Positions 23,467-34,028 of a stretch of DNA of 64,000 bases are shown piece after piece. Position numbers and translations under genes: made by a program. The notes beneath the pieces are model-generated. The model was not told the DNA's origin. It ran no database searches and worked only from the letters and a program-made list of their open reading frames with translations. This stretch comes from GCA-2689995 sp964529325 (GTDB lineage: Bacteria > Fidelibacterota > Marinisomatia > SCGC-AAA003-L08 > GCA-2689995), in contig CAZGWH010000002.1 in NCBI GenBank assembly GCA_964529325.1, positions 1-64,000 on the forward strand, written 5' to 3'. The stretch's first letter is position 1; each line of letters opens with the position of its first letter.

Positions 23467-26400
23467 ATGAAAACACCATTATCATTCAAAGAGATTACTT
23501 CAAAAGTAGATTTTGTAAAACTCGAACACGAAATTCTTGACTTTTGGAAAAAAAATAATACATTTCAAAAATGCCGTGATAAAAATAAAGGCGGACCAAA
23601 ATGGTCATTTATTGATGGTCCTATAACTGCAAATAATCCAATGGGTGTTCATCATGCATGGGGTAGAAGTTTAAAAGATTTATTCCAACGCTATCATGCA
23701 ATGAATGGATATGAGTTACGCTATCAAAATGGATTTGATTGCCAAGGACTATGGGTTGAAGTTGAGGTAGAAAAAGAATTAGGCTTTAAAACAAAGCGCG
23801 AAGTTGAAGAATATGGAATTGAAAAATTCGTTCAAATGTGTAAAGATCGCGTAATTAAATATTCTGGAATTCAAACAGAACAGTCTAAACGCTTAGGATA
23901 TTGGATGGATTGGGAAAATTCATATTTTACAATGTCTGAAGAGAATAATTATACAATTTGGTCTTTCCTCAAAAAATTATATGATGAAGGTAAAATTTAT
24001 AAAGGCGCAGATGTTGTGCCTTGGTCTGGACGATCTGGAACTTCATATTCTCAAATGGAAATTATTGAAGGGCGAAAGCTAGTTTCACATAGAGCTATTT
24101 TTGTCAAATTCCCTTTAAAAAATAAAGAAAATGAAAATTTATTAGTCTGGACAACAACACCTTGGACTTTGACAGCAAATACAATGGCTGCCATAAATGT
24201 TGATTTAGATTATTTGAAACTAAAAGCAAATGATGGTTCTATTTATTATTTTGCAAAAGATAATTTAAAATATCAACGATTAGATAAACAGTTTAAGGAA
24301 AAGAAAAACTGGATAAAAGGTGTTCCTAAATTAAAAACACTTGAGCAAATATTTAAAGAACGCGGAGGTTATGAAAATTTAGGGACAGTAAAAGGTTCTG
24401 AAATGGTGGGTTGGGAATATGAAGGACCTTATGATCACTTAGAAGCACAACAGATGTATGGTGGCTATCCATTTGCAAATTCCGAATTAGAAAAAGCAGG
24501 AATAAATTCAATTAAATGTCATAAAGTAGTTAACCCTGGAAAAGATAATATTGGAAATGATATTGTTGTTTCTGGAGAAGGAACAGGAATTGTTCATATG
24601 GCACCAGGTTGTGGTGATATTGATCATAAAGTTGGTAAAAAACTAAATATGGTAAATATTGCTCCACTTAATGATGAATCCTGTTTTTCAGAAAAATTTG
24701 GATGGTTGAATGGTAAATCAGCAACTAATCATGAAACAATTGATGAAATAATTGCAGACTTAAAGGCTCGTGAACTTTTATTTTATGTTGAAGAATATCC
24801 ACATGTATATCCTCATTGTTGGAGGTCAGGCGATGAACTTGTTTTTCGAATGGTCGATGAATGGTATATTAATATGGATTGGCGAAAGAAAATTGTTGAT
24901 ACGGTAGATAATATTCAATGGATTCCTGAATGGGGTAGAGAACGCGAACATGAATGGCTAAATAATATGGGTGATTGGATGATTTCCAAAAAAAGATTCT
25001 GGGGATTAGCATTGCCAATTTGGGAATTTGAAGATGGTTCTTTTTTTGTAGTAGGTTCTAAGGAAGAGCTTCAAGAATTAGCTGTTGAAGGTTGGGATGA
25101 GTTTTCTGGAAATACACCTCATAGACCTTGGATAGATAAAGTGAAAATTAAACATCCCAAAACGGGTCTAATAGGTACTCGAGTAAAAGATGTTGGGAAT
25201 CCATGGTTAGATGCAGGAATTGTACCCTATTCAACTTTAAAGTATAATACGGATAAAGAATATTGGAATGATTGGTTTCCTGCTGATTTTATCGTTGAAT
25301 GTTTTCCCGGACAATTTAGAAATTGGTTTTATTCGTTGCTTTCCATGTCAGCAATGATGGAGGGGAAAGCCCCATTTAAAACAATTTTAGGCCATGCATT
25401 AGTTAGAGATGAAACAGGCCGAGAGATGCATAAATCTTGGGGGAATGCGATATGGTTTGAAGATGCCGCGGAAAAAATGGGTGCAGATGTAATGCGTTGG
25501 ATCTACGCATCCCAAAAGACCGAACATAATTTAAATTTTGGCTATTCAGTTGCCGATGAAGAAAGAAAACATTTAATTACACTTTGGAATACTTATTCAT
25601 TTTTTATCACTTATGCTCGATTAGATGGATTTATTCCAAATGAAATTGAAGTGTCAATGGAACAACGGTCAAAATTGGATCGATGGATTTTAGCCAAAGT
25701 GAATATACTTGCAAAGTCTGGAAAAGATTGTATTGAATCCTTTGAGATTTTCAAATTAATGAAAGATGTTCGGATTTTTATTGATGATTTATCAAATTGG
25801 TATGTAAGACGGAATCGTCGTCGATTTTGGAAAAGTGAAAATGATGTAAATAAAATTGCTGCATATGACACGCTCTATAAAGTATTAGAAAAAACAATTA
25901 GAATTTTAGCACCAATTATACCATTTACCACAGAAGCAATATATAAAAATTTAGTTTTAAATGTTAATTCAAATGCACCTGAAAGTATTCATTTAACTGA
26001 ATACCCTCAATTTGAAGAAGATCTACATGATGAAGATTTATTGATTGAAATGAATACATTATTACAAGTAGTTAGTTTAGGCCGGTCAGCGCGAAATAGA
26101 GCAAATATAAAAAATAGGCAACCACTTGCTGATATTAGTTTATTTTGCGATAATAAAGTTCAATCTTTATTAAAAAGAAATGAAGACCAAATTTTAGAAG
26201 AATTAAATTTAAAATCAGTTAACTTTGTTAAAGAGGAAGATGAATTAATAAAATATGATTTAAAACCTAATTTTAAAAATATAGGTCAAAAATATGGTGA
26301 TAAAGTTGGGCGTATTGTTAGTGAAATAAATAAGAATAAAAACGAGTTTTTATCTATGGTAATTTCACGAAAGACAATAAAAATAATTTTTGGGGATGAT

Positions 26401-26787
26401 GAAATTAATTTGGAGTCCAATGATTTTATTTTAGATGAACAAGGCGTTGGGGATTATGCTGTTTCTACAGGAAATAATTTTGTAGTTGGAATAAATACAG
26501 CAATTACAGATGCCTTGAAAAAAGAAGGTATTGTAAGAGATTTAGTAAGGTATGTCCAGAACCTTAGAAAAGATTCGGGCTTAAATGTTGAAGATCGAAT
26601 AGAATTTAGTATTGAATCTGATATAAATATTTTAAATGCATTGTCAGATAATAGTGAGTATTTTTTAAATGAGGTTCTTGGTACAGAAATTAATTTAAGC
26701 TCAATTGAACAATTGGATTATAAATCCAAAATAAATGTAAATGGGAAATCTGCTACAATTGCAATTTCTCAATATAAAGGAAAATAA
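23467..26787 (+). CDS. ileS: isoleucine--tRNA ligase
   Basis: A class I aminoacyl-tRNA synthetase of about 1106 residues, as long as the eukaryote-like IleRS2 type. The active-site signature is GPITANNPMGVHHAWGR, where the HIGH equivalent is HHAWG-like, and the KMSKS equivalent is the MHKSWGN segment near residue 654. FSGNTPHRPWIDK-type editing and anticodon-binding regions follow. I chose ATG 23467 because aagg precedes it; an in-frame ATG at 23434 would add 11 residues with no better site. It is followed by the dksA-like gene with a 2-base gap. Confidence 0.92.
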   Translation: MKTPLSFKEITSKVDFVKLEHEILDFWKKNNTFQKCRDKNKGGPKWSFIDGPITANNPMGVHHAWGRSLKDLFQRYHAMNGYELRYQNGFDCQGLWVEVEVEKELGFKTKREVEEYGIEKFVQMCKDRVIKYSGIQTEQSKRLGYWMDWENSYFTMSEENNYTIWSFLKKLYDEGKIYKGADVVPWSGRSGTSYSQMEIIEGRKLVSHRAIFVKFPLKNKENENLLVWTTTPWTLTANTMAAINVDLDYLKLKANDGSIYYFAKDNLKYQRLDKQFKEKKNWIKGVPKLKTLEQIFKERGGYENLGTVKGSEMVGWEYEGPYDHLEAQQMYGGYPFANSELEKAGINSIKCHKVVNPGKDNIGNDIVVSGEGTGIVHMAPGCGDIDHKVGKKLNMVNIAPLNDESCFSEKFGWLNGKSATNHETIDEIIADLKARELLFYVEEYPHVYPHCWRSGDELVFRMVDEWYINMDWRKKIVDTVDNIQWIPEWGREREHEWLNNMGDWMISKKRFWGLALPIWEFEDGSFFVVGSKEELQELAVEGWDEFSGNTPHRPWIDKVKIKHPKTGLIGTRVKDVGNPWLDAGIVPYSTLKYNTDKEYWNDWFPADFIVECFPGQFRNWFYSLLSMSAMMEGKAPFKTILGHALVRDETGREMHKSWGNAIWFEDAAEKMGADVMRWIYASQKTEHNLNFGYSVADEERKHLITLWNTYSFFITYARLDGFIPNEIEVSMEQRSKLDRWILAKVNILAKSGKDCIESFEIFKLMKDVRIFIDDLSNWYVRRNRRRFWKSENDVNKIAAYDTLYKVLEKTIRILAPIIPFTTEAIYKNLVLNVNSNAPESIHLTEYPQFEEDLHDEDLLIEMNTLLQVVSLGRSARNRANIKNRQPLADISLFCDNKVQSLLKRNEDQILEELNLKSVNFVKEEDELIKYDLKPNFKNIGQKYGDKVGRIVSEINKNKNEFLSMVISRKTIKIIFGDDEINLESNDFILDEQGVGDYAVSTGNNFVVGINTAITDALKKEGIVRDLVRYVQNLRKDSGLNVEDRIEFSIESDINILNALSDNSEYFLNEVLGTEINLSSIEQLDYKSKINVNGKSATIAISQYKGK

Positions 26788-26789
26788 AA

Positions 26790-27161
26790 ATGGCTGATAA
26801 ATGGTCAGAAAAAGAATTACATAAATTTAGAACAATGATTGATGGTAAAAGAGTAAAAGTTACTGAAGAGCTCAAAGATGTGCGAGAGCGAGCTGAAGGG
26901 TTCACTACGGGTGATTCTGTTAATGCAATTTATTCATCTCATATGGCTGATGCAGGATCAGACCAACAAGAGAGAGAAAAATTATTTTATTTTTTAAAAA
27001 GAGAGACTGAATATTTACAATATTTAGAAAGGGCTATTGAAATGCTTGATGATGGTACTTTTGGTATTTGTAAAACATGTGATGAGAAAATTGCTGAAGA
27101 ACGACTAAATGAGGTTCCGCACACAAGTCAATGTTTCAATTGTAAAACTGCAGGGAAGTAA
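26790..27161 (+). CDS. TraR/DksA-family zinc-finger protein
   Basis: A 123-residue DksA/TraR-type protein: N-terminal coiled-coil helices, then a C-terminal zinc finger CKTC and CFNC (about 95-120). It may bind the RNA polymerase secondary channel; the coiled-coil tip carries acidic residues but I cannot tell a DksA from a general stress-type paralogue. It lies between ileS and lspA, a common position for this type of gene in several phyla. Confidence 0.85.
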   Translation: MADKWSEKELHKFRTMIDGKRVKVTEELKDVRERAEGFTTGDSVNAIYSSHMADAGSDQQEREKLFYFLKRETEYLQYLERAIEMLDDGTFGICKTCDEKIAEERLNEVPHTSQCFNCKTAGK

Positions 27162-27162
27162 A

Positions 27163-27648
27163 TTGCTTATTTTTTTTGTTCCAATATTGGTCTTTACTGC
27201 AGATCAATTATCTAAATATTGGGTGAAATCAAATTTAGATCAATATATACCCGTGAATATAATAGGTCATTATTTGCGATTTACATATTGCGAAAATCCT
27301 GGTATGGCTTTTGGAATTAAATTGGGTGGATATGTTCATATATTAACTATTTTATCTATCTTTTTTACAATATATATTATTTATTATTTATATCAATTAA
27401 TACATGAACATTTGTTATTGCAATTTTCAATGGCATTAATTTTAGGTGGTGCTTTAGGGAATATTTATGATCGAATTATGATGTTTTTAAATCCTGAACA
27501 AGTAACTGGAGTGATTGACTTTATTGATGTTGGTTTAAATCCAACAATGCGTTGGTATATTTTTAATATTGCTGATTCTGCAATTACAATAGGAATTATT
27601 TTATATCTCATCCATTCATTTATTATAGAAAAAGAAATTTCAAAATAA
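27163..27648 (+). CDS. lspA: signal peptidase II (lipoprotein signal peptidase)
   Basis: A 161-residue inner-membrane aspartyl protease that cleaves prolipoproteins. Catalytic motifs are ENPGMAFGI and the GGALGNIYDRI plus NIADSAITIG region with the two Asp residues. The frame extends upstream into dksA, but TTG 27163, right after the dksA stop and preceded by agggaag, gives the normal LspA start LIFFVPILVFTADQLSK. It processes the lipoproteins seen throughout the window. Confidence 0.88.
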   Translation: MLIFFVPILVFTADQLSKYWVKSNLDQYIPVNIIGHYLRFTYCENPGMAFGIKLGGYVHILTILSIFFTIYIIYYLYQLIHEHLLLQFSMALILGGALGNIYDRIMMFLNPEQVTGVIDFIDVGLNPTMRWYIFNIADSAITIGIILYLIHSFIIEKEISK

Positions 27649-27657
27649 AAAAATAAT

Positions 27658-28623
27658 ATGGAAAAGTTCTTAATTAACCTTCAAGCCAAAACCTCAGGTG
27701 AGCGAATTGATGTATTTTTAAGCCACCACTACCCTGAATTATCTCGTTCTAAAATTCAAAAATATATAAAAAACGGTTTTATTAGGATAGAGGGTGAAAA
27801 GGTTAAACCTAGTTGGATTATTTCCGAAGGTGAACATCTAAAAGGAGAAATTAAAAATGAAGTTGAAACTAGAAATGAACCTGAAGATATTCCCTTGGAT
27901 ATTTTATTTGAAGATGAACATTATATTGTAATTAATAAAAAAGCAGGTATAATTATTCATCCTGGAAATGGAGTAAAAAGCGGAACTTTAGTAAATGCAT
28001 TATTATTTCACTTTAATCAATTATCTGCAATAAATTCTATGAGACCTGGAATTATTCATCGCTTAGATAAGGATACCACAGGAGTAATTATTGTTGCAAA
28101 AACGGATAATGCACATACTAAAATGGCAAAATTATTTGAATCCCGAGAAATTAAAAAAATATATAAAGCAATTACATGGGGGAAAGTATTCGAAAGAGGA
28201 ACAATTGATTCAAATATTTGTCGAAACCCTGCTGATAGAACCTTATTTACTACGAGTCTGACAAAAGGCCGTAGCGCATTGACAATTTATAAATTAAATG
28301 AATTTTATCCTCCATTAAGTTATATTAGTGTCGGTTTAAAAACGGGTAGAACGCATCAAATTCGTGTACACATGAAATCGATTGGTCATTCCATTATTTG
28401 CGATAGTGATTATTCAGGTGGTAAAAAACGAATTAAGTCTTTTCATTCAAAATATAATCAGTTATTAACACGCATATTTAATAAAATTAATCGTGTTGCT
28501 TTACATGCTGAATTGTTAGAATTTATACATCCTGTAACTGGGCAAAATATGAAGATTGTTGCTCCAATTCCAGATGATATGAAAAGCGTTTTATCAATAT
28601 TAAAAGAATATGGTGAAGCATAG
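27658..28623 (+). CDS. rluD: RluA/RluD-family pseudouridine synthase
   Basis: A 321-residue protein with an N-terminal S4 RNA-binding domain (about 14-75) and a pseudouridine synthase domain. The catalytic motif GIIHRLDKDTTGVI (about 131-144) contains the active Asp, and GRTHQIRVHM follows. RluD modifies helix 69 of 23S rRNA in other bacteria; paralogues with other targets are possible, so the symbol is tentative. It follows lspA, the common lspA-rluD arrangement. Confidence 0.85.
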   Translation: MEKFLINLQAKTSGERIDVFLSHHYPELSRSKIQKYIKNGFIRIEGEKVKPSWIISEGEHLKGEIKNEVETRNEPEDIPLDILFEDEHYIVINKKAGIIIHPGNGVKSGTLVNALLFHFNQLSAINSMRPGIIHRLDKDTTGVIIVAKTDNAHTKMAKLFESREIKKIYKAITWGKVFERGTIDSNICRNPADRTLFTTSLTKGRSALTIYKLNEFYPPLSYISVGLKTGRTHQIRVHMKSIGHSIICDSDYSGGKKRIKSFHSKYNQLLTRIFNKINRVALHAELLEFIHPVTGQNMKIVAPIPDDMKSVLSILKEYGEA

Positions 28624-29506
28624 AAATTATATTAAAGAATTTTTAGATTATCTTAAAATTGAAAGAAATTTTTCAGATAATACAATTCGTGCATATAAAT
28701 ATGATTTAAATAATTTCTCAATTTTTTTAAAATCTTATGATGACGAACTTTCAGTTCATTTAATAGATAAATCTGCTATACAATTTTATTTAAGTAAAAT
28801 TTCAAAATCAAATATTTCATCTATAACATTATCACGAAAATTAGCTTCTATTAAATCGCTATATCGTTATTTAGTTGAGCAAGAAATTATTGAAAATAAT
28901 ATAACAAAGGGTATCGGTTTTCCAAAAATACCAAAAAAAATACCTGCATATTTAACTGAGAAAGAAATGGGTAAATTAATGGAAATGCCTGATATCCATA
29001 GTAAAAATCCTGTAAAAGATATACTAATTTTAGAATTATTATATTCCACAGGTATGCGGATTTCAGAATTAGTGTCGATTGAAAAAAATAGAATACGCCT
29101 TGAAGAAGGTCTTATTTCTATTATGGGAAAAGGTCGTATTGAAAGAATGGTGATTTTAGGGTCTCCTGCAAAAATTGCATTAAAAAAATATATGGAAGTA
29201 TATATAAATAATTCTAAGTTTCTATTTCCGAATGAGAGAAAAACATCACAAACGGGGCATATATGTGTTCGTAAAACATTTAATGATATAAAAAAAATGT
29301 TAATATTGGCAACAAACAATGATGGGTTAAGTCCTCATTCGATAAGGCATTCTACAGCAACACATTTATTAGAAAATGGAACTGATTTATTATCAGTAAA
29401 AGAAATAATGGGACATGCGAGTTTAAAATCAACTCAAATTTATACACATGTTCAAAAAGATTATATGAGAAAAGTTTATAATTTAGCACATCCAGAAGGA
29501 AATTAA
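28610..29506 (+). CDS. xerD: tyrosine recombinase XerD/XerC family
   Basis: A 298-residue tyrosine recombinase with a SAM-like N-terminal DNA-binding domain (about 1-90) and catalytic domain. The active residues are Arg in STGMRISEL, Lys in MGKGRIER, HSIRH, the last His in MGHASLKST, and Tyr in TQIYTHV. Length fits chromosomal dimer resolution. XerC versus XerD cannot be settled. It overlaps the rluD-type gene by 14 bases. Confidence 0.85.
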   Translation: MVKHRNYIKEFLDYLKIERNFSDNTIRAYKYDLNNFSIFLKSYDDELSVHLIDKSAIQFYLSKISKSNISSITLSRKLASIKSLYRYLVEQEIIENNITKGIGFPKIPKKIPAYLTEKEMGKLMEMPDIHSKNPVKDILILELLYSTGMRISELVSIEKNRIRLEEGLISIMGKGRIERMVILGSPAKIALKKYMEVYINNSKFLFPNERKTSQTGHICVRKTFNDIKKMLILATNNDGLSPHSIRHSTATHLLENGTDLLSVKEIMGHASLKSTQIYTHVQKDYMRKVYNLAHPEGN

Positions 29507-29512
29507 TTTAAT

Positions 29513-31150
29513 TTGAGTAATAAAATTAAAAATCAATTAAATAATTTAGGGCTTGAAATTCCAGGGAAATTACATCGGAACCTACCTGTTCAAAAATTAA
29601 TGGAAGCATCTATTTTGAAAGGTGAGGGCAAAATCGGCCATAACGGTGCATTAATGGTTGATACTGGCCAATATACAGGAAGATCACCTAAAGATAAATA
29701 TTTTGTTGTTGAACCATCATCAAAAGATAATTTGTGGTGGGGAGAAGTAAATCAAAAAATTTCGGAAGAAGTTTTTGATGAATTATATGATAAAGTAATT
29801 CAATACTATAATTCTAAATTGAATAATGAGAATTCATATATTTTTGATGGATTTGGGGGTGACCATCCTAACTATACATTACCATTGAGAGTTATAGCAT
29901 CATGTCCTTGGCAAGCATTTTTCTGTCACAATATGTTTATCAGACCTACAACTGAACAATTAAAAGAATTTGAACCAGAATTTACAATAATAAATGCGTC
30001 GGAAGTAAAAAATGTTGATTTTGAAAAACATGGATTGAATTCAGAGACATTTATAATTTTTCATTTAGGGAAAAAAATTGCAATAATTGGTGGAACAGAA
30101 TATGGTGGTGAAATGAAAAAAGGGATTTTTTCAGTTTTACATTATTATTTACCGCTAAAAGGTGTTTTATCTATGCATTGTTCTGCAAATGTAGATAAAA
30201 ATGATGAAAATACAGCTTTGTTTTTTGGATTAAGTGGAACAGGGAAAACGACTCTTTCAACTGATTCTGAGCGGCCATTAATTGGTGATGATGAACATGG
30301 ATGGGCAGATGATGGTATTTTTAATTTTGAAGGTGGTTGCTATGCAAAAACAATTAAATTAGATCCAAAGTTTGAACCTGATATATATAATGCAATTCGC
30401 CATGGAGCATTATTAGAAAATGTTGTATATGATGAAAATACTCGAATTGTTGATTTTGATGATGGCTCCAAAACAGAAAATACGAGAGTATCATATCCAT
30501 TAGATTATATTGAAAATTCATTGTTTGCTTCAGGGAAACCCAGTAGGGCAGGTCATCCTCAAAAAGTGATTTTTTTAACATGTGATGCGTATGGTATTTT
30601 GCCTCCAGTATCCAAGTTAACTCCTAGTCAGGCAATGTATCACTTTATAAGTGGATATACTGCAAAAATAGCAGGTACTGAAAGAGGAATTACCGATCCT
30701 GTTGCTACATTTTCTCCATGTTTTGGAGGACCATTTCTAACTTTACATCCGCTTAAATATGCACAATTATTAGAAGAGAAAATTGAAAAATTTGGTTCTA
30801 ATGTTTATTTAGTAAATACTGGATGGATTGGTGGGTCTGCATCGAGTGGTGCAAAAAGAGTAAGTATTAAAAATACTCGGGCGATGATTACATCTATTTT
30901 AAATGGTTCAATTGAAAATTCTAATTTTACGATTGACCCTGTTTTTGGTTTAAATGTTCCAATAGAATTAAATGGAGTCGAAAGCTCAATATTATCACCT
31001 CGAGAAGCATGGGTAGATAAAGATAAATATGATGTTGAAGCAATAAAACTAGCAGAATTATTTATAAACAATTTTAAAATTTATATTACAGATCAACCTG
31101 AATTAATAAATTCAGGTCCAATTAATAAATTATCAATAAAGGAGGTGTAA
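29513..31150 (+). CDS. pckA: phosphoenolpyruvate carboxykinase (ATP)
   Basis: A 545-residue ATP-dependent PEP carboxykinase, converting oxaloacetate to phosphoenolpyruvate. The kinase-1 P-loop GLSGTGKTTLS and kinase-2 region LIGDDEHGW are intact, and YTGRSPKDKY at the N-terminus binds substrate. The start is probably TTG 29513, 7 bases after the xerD-type stop; there is no better in-frame ATG nearby. It suggests gluconeogenesis from organic acids or amino acids. Confidence 0.92.
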   Translation: MSNKIKNQLNNLGLEIPGKLHRNLPVQKLMEASILKGEGKIGHNGALMVDTGQYTGRSPKDKYFVVEPSSKDNLWWGEVNQKISEEVFDELYDKVIQYYNSKLNNENSYIFDGFGGDHPNYTLPLRVIASCPWQAFFCHNMFIRPTTEQLKEFEPEFTIINASEVKNVDFEKHGLNSETFIIFHLGKKIAIIGGTEYGGEMKKGIFSVLHYYLPLKGVLSMHCSANVDKNDENTALFFGLSGTGKTTLSTDSERPLIGDDEHGWADDGIFNFEGGCYAKTIKLDPKFEPDIYNAIRHGALLENVVYDENTRIVDFDDGSKTENTRVSYPLDYIENSLFASGKPSRAGHPQKVIFLTCDAYGILPPVSKLTPSQAMYHFISGYTAKIAGTERGITDPVATFSPCFGGPFLTLHPLKYAQLLEEKIEKFGSNVYLVNTGWIGGSASSGAKRVSIKNTRAMITSILNGSIENSNFTIDPVFGLNVPIELNGVESSILSPREAWVDKDKYDVEAIKLAELFINNFKIYITDQPELINSGPINKLSIKEV

Positions 31151-31151
31151 A

Positions 31152-31475
31152 ATGGAATTAATTATAACTGCAAGGCATTTCAAACCATCATCACAATTAA
31201 GAGAATTAATATCCGATAAAGTTTCTAAGGTATCAAAATTTTCATATAATATTTCTAGATGTGAAGTTGTTTTAACAAAAGAAAATTCACATGAAAATGT
31301 AGAAATAATTGCTCATGTAAAAGGGCAAGATTTAGTTGTAAATGATAGTTCTGATAAATTTGAAAAATCATTAATGTCTGCTGTTGACAAAATAATATCA
31401 CAGGCAAAAAAACATCATGATAAAATGATGGGAAAAGTAAAAAACCATAATCAAGATTATGACGAAAATGAATAA
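31152..31475 (+). CDS. hpf: ribosome hibernation promoting factor, short form
   Basis: A 107-residue HPF/YfiA-type protein starting ELIITARHFKPSSQLR, with the alternating beta-alpha pattern and a basic helix KIISQAKKHHDKM. It binds the 30S subunit during inactivity. It lacks the C-terminal dimerisation domain of long HPF. A strong aaggaggtg ribosome site overlaps the end of pckA. Confidence 0.85.
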   Translation: MELIITARHFKPSSQLRELISDKVSKVSKFSYNISRCEVVLTKENSHENVEIIAHVKGQDLVVNDSSDKFEKSLMSAVDKIISQAKKHHDKMMGKVKNHNQDYDENE

Positions 31476-31508
31476 TTTAATATTTAAAACGGAGATTTAA
31501 ATAATATA

Positions 31509-32705
31509 ATGTCAAAAAAATATTTATTTACATCTGAATCTGTAACTGAAGGACATCCTGATAAAGTTTGTGACCAAATTTCAGATGCAATATTAGATGA
31601 AATATTATCAAAAAACCCTGAAGGTAGAGTAGCGTGTGAAACATTAACAACTACAGATTTGATTGTAATCTCAGGTGAAATTACAACGGAAGTCGGAATG
31701 CACCCTGACTATAAACAAATTGCTATCGATACAATTAAATCTATTGGCTATAATGATAATATAGATGGATTCTCTGCAAAAACAGTTAAAGTTCAATTAC
31801 ATATTGATAAACAGAGTGAACATATTTCTCAAGGTGTTAATTCGGATGAAAATAAAGAACAGGGTGCAGGTGATCAAGGATTAATGTTTGGATTTGCGTG
31901 TAATGAAACACCTGAATTAATGCCTTTTCCCATTCAATTATCTCACCGAATTGCTGAAAGACTAGCATTTGTTCGGAAAAATGGATTTGATTGGTTAAAG
32001 CCAGATGGTAAAACACAAGTAACTGTAGAATATAATGGTAATATTCCAATTAAAGTTGTTAAAGTTGTTCTTGCTACACAACATGAAGATATGCTTGTTA
32101 AATTTGAAAATTCAGAACAAAAAGAATTAGCATTTATTTCTGATGAAATGATTAATAATGTGATACTTCCTGTTTTAAATGAATATGATATTCCTTATGA
32201 TAATAATTTTATTGTAAATGGTACTGGGCGGTTTGTTGAAGGTGGACCAAAAGCTGATACTGGATTAACAGGACGAAAAATTATTGTTGATACTTATGGC
32301 GGTTATGCCCGCCATGGAGGAGGAGCTTTTTCGGGGAAAGATCCATCAAAAGTTGACCGTTCCGCTGCATATATGACTCGATATGTAGCAAAAAATGTTG
32401 TCGCCTCAGGGTTAGCAGATCGTTGTGAAATTCAAGTTGCTTATTCAATTGGAGTTGCGGAGCCTGTTTCAGTTTCATTAGATTCTTTTGGAACAGGTGT
32501 GATTTCAGATGCAGAATTAACTGAAATAATAAAAAGTGTATTTAATTTTAAACCAGCATCTATAATTGAAGAATTAAATCTTAAATCTCCAATATATAGT
32601 AAACTTGCTGCTTATGGACATTTTGGAAGAAATGGATATCCATGGGAAGAACTAAATAAAGTTGAAGAATTAAAATCAAAATTAGAAAGTGTTTATGCAG
32701 GATAA
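31509..32705 (+). CDS. metK: S-adenosylmethionine synthetase
   Basis: A 398-residue methionine adenosyltransferase with SESVTEGHPDKVCDQISDA at the N-terminus, GAGDQGLMFGFACNET in the middle, and GGAFSGKDPSKVDRSAAYM as the phosphate loop. Followed by ahcY, so synthesis of the methyl donor and removal of S-adenosylhomocysteine are co-expressed. No SAM riboswitch is seen in the 33-base gap upstream. Confidence 0.95.
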   Translation: MSKKYLFTSESVTEGHPDKVCDQISDAILDEILSKNPEGRVACETLTTTDLIVISGEITTEVGMHPDYKQIAIDTIKSIGYNDNIDGFSAKTVKVQLHIDKQSEHISQGVNSDENKEQGAGDQGLMFGFACNETPELMPFPIQLSHRIAERLAFVRKNGFDWLKPDGKTQVTVEYNGNIPIKVVKVVLATQHEDMLVKFENSEQKELAFISDEMINNVILPVLNEYDIPYDNNFIVNGTGRFVEGGPKADTGLTGRKIIVDTYGGYARHGGGAFSGKDPSKVDRSAAYMTRYVAKNVVASGLADRCEIQVAYSIGVAEPVSVSLDSFGTGVISDAELTEIIKSVFNFKPASIIEELNLKSPIYSKLAAYGHFGRNGYPWEELNKVEELKSKLESVYAG

Positions 32706-32736
32706 TAATATAATAGAAAAAGAAGAATTAACATTT

Positions 32737-34023
32737 ATGGATTATAAAGTTGCAGATATAAATTTAGCAAATTATGGTAGAAAAGAAATAGCAATTGCGG
32801 AAGCTGAAATGCCCGGGTTAATGTCAATAAGAAATCAATATAAAGAAAAAAAACCATTAAAAGGAGCTCGGATTGCGGGGTGTATCCACATGACAATCCA
32901 AACTGCTGTATTAATTGAAACACTGGTTGACTTAGGTGCAGATGTAAGATGGTCATCCTGTAATATTTATTCTACACAAGATCATGCTGCTTCTGCAATT
33001 GCAAAAGAAGGCTATCCTGTTTTTGCATGGAAGGGTGAAACAGAGGAAGAATATGTGTGGTGTATTGAACAGACATTAGATTTTGGTAATGGATTAGGCC
33101 CTAATATATTATTAGATGATGGTGGAGATTTAACCCAAATTATTTTAGATAAATATCCGCAATATATAAAAGATATTAAAGGTGTATCTGAAGAAACAAC
33201 TACAGGAGTTCATCGTCTTTATCAATTGATGGAAAGCGGAGGTTTACCATTTCCTGCAATAAATGTAAATGATTCAGTTACTAAATCAAAATTTGATAAT
33301 AAATATGGTTGTCGAGAATCATTAGCGGATGGAATAAAAAGAGGTACAGATGTAATGATTGCAGGAAAAACAGTTGTTGTCTGTGGTTATGGTGATGTTG
33401 GGAAAGGCTGTGCTCAATCGATGAGTGGATATGGAGCAAAAGTAGTGGTTACAGAAATTGATCCAATTATTGCACTTCAAGCTGCAATGGAAGGGTTTCA
33501 AGTTTCAACAATGGATGAGTTCTCAGAAATTGGAGATATATTTGTTACAACTACGGGGTGTAAAGATGTAATTACAGGTGATCACATGGAAAAAATGAAG
33601 AATAATGCTATTCTTTGTAATATAGGGCATTTTGATCATGAAATTGATGTAGCCTATTTAGAAAATTCATCCAATATAAAAGAATTTAATATAAAACCAC
33701 AAGTTGATAGATTTGAATTTACCGATGGCCATTCAATAATTTTATTATCAAGAGGTAGGTTAGTTAATCTTGGAAATGCGACAGGTCACCCCTCTTTTGT
33801 AATGAGTACTTCATTCACAAACCAGGTGTTGGCTCAAATAAAATTATTTACTGAGGATGTTTCTCCTGGTGTACATGTTCTTCCCAAGGAACTTGATGAA
33901 GAAGTTGCAAGGTTGCATTTAGCACATCTTGGAGTTAAACTAACAAAATTAACTGCTGACCAATCAAGTTATCTTGGAATTCCTCAAAATGGACCATACA
34001 AACCTGAGCATTACCGTTATTAA
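32737..34023 (+). CDS. ahcY: adenosylhomocysteinase
   Basis: A 428-residue S-adenosylhomocysteine hydrolase, NAD-dependent, with CNIYSTQDHAAAA-like active region, VCGYGDVGKGCA dinucleotide loop and the C-terminal GPYKPEHYRY tail. I chose ATG 32737 since family members start DYKVADINLANYGRKE; in-frame ATGs at 32695 and a weaker start at 32689 would overlap metK. The reaction product homocysteine feeds back to methionine. Confidence 0.93.
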   Translation: MDYKVADINLANYGRKEIAIAEAEMPGLMSIRNQYKEKKPLKGARIAGCIHMTIQTAVLIETLVDLGADVRWSSCNIYSTQDHAASAIAKEGYPVFAWKGETEEEYVWCIEQTLDFGNGLGPNILLDDGGDLTQIILDKYPQYIKDIKGVSEETTTGVHRLYQLMESGGLPFPAINVNDSVTKSKFDNKYGCRESLADGIKRGTDVMIAGKTVVVCGYGDVGKGCAQSMSGYGAKVVVTEIDPIIALQAAMEGFQVSTMDEFSEIGDIFVTTTGCKDVITGDHMEKMKNNAILCNIGHFDHEIDVAYLENSSNIKEFNIKPQVDRFEFTDGHSIILLSRGRLVNLGNATGHPSFVMSTSFTNQVLAQIKLFTEDVSPGVHVLPKELDEEVARLHLAHLGVKLTKLTADQSSYLGIPQNGPYKPEHYRY

Positions 34024-34028
34024 TTAAA

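Noticed and set aside
28867..29319. 150-residue minus-strand frame opposite the tyrosine recombinase gene
   Set aside because: The plus-strand gene has all catalytic residues; the antisense frame has no recognisable domain.
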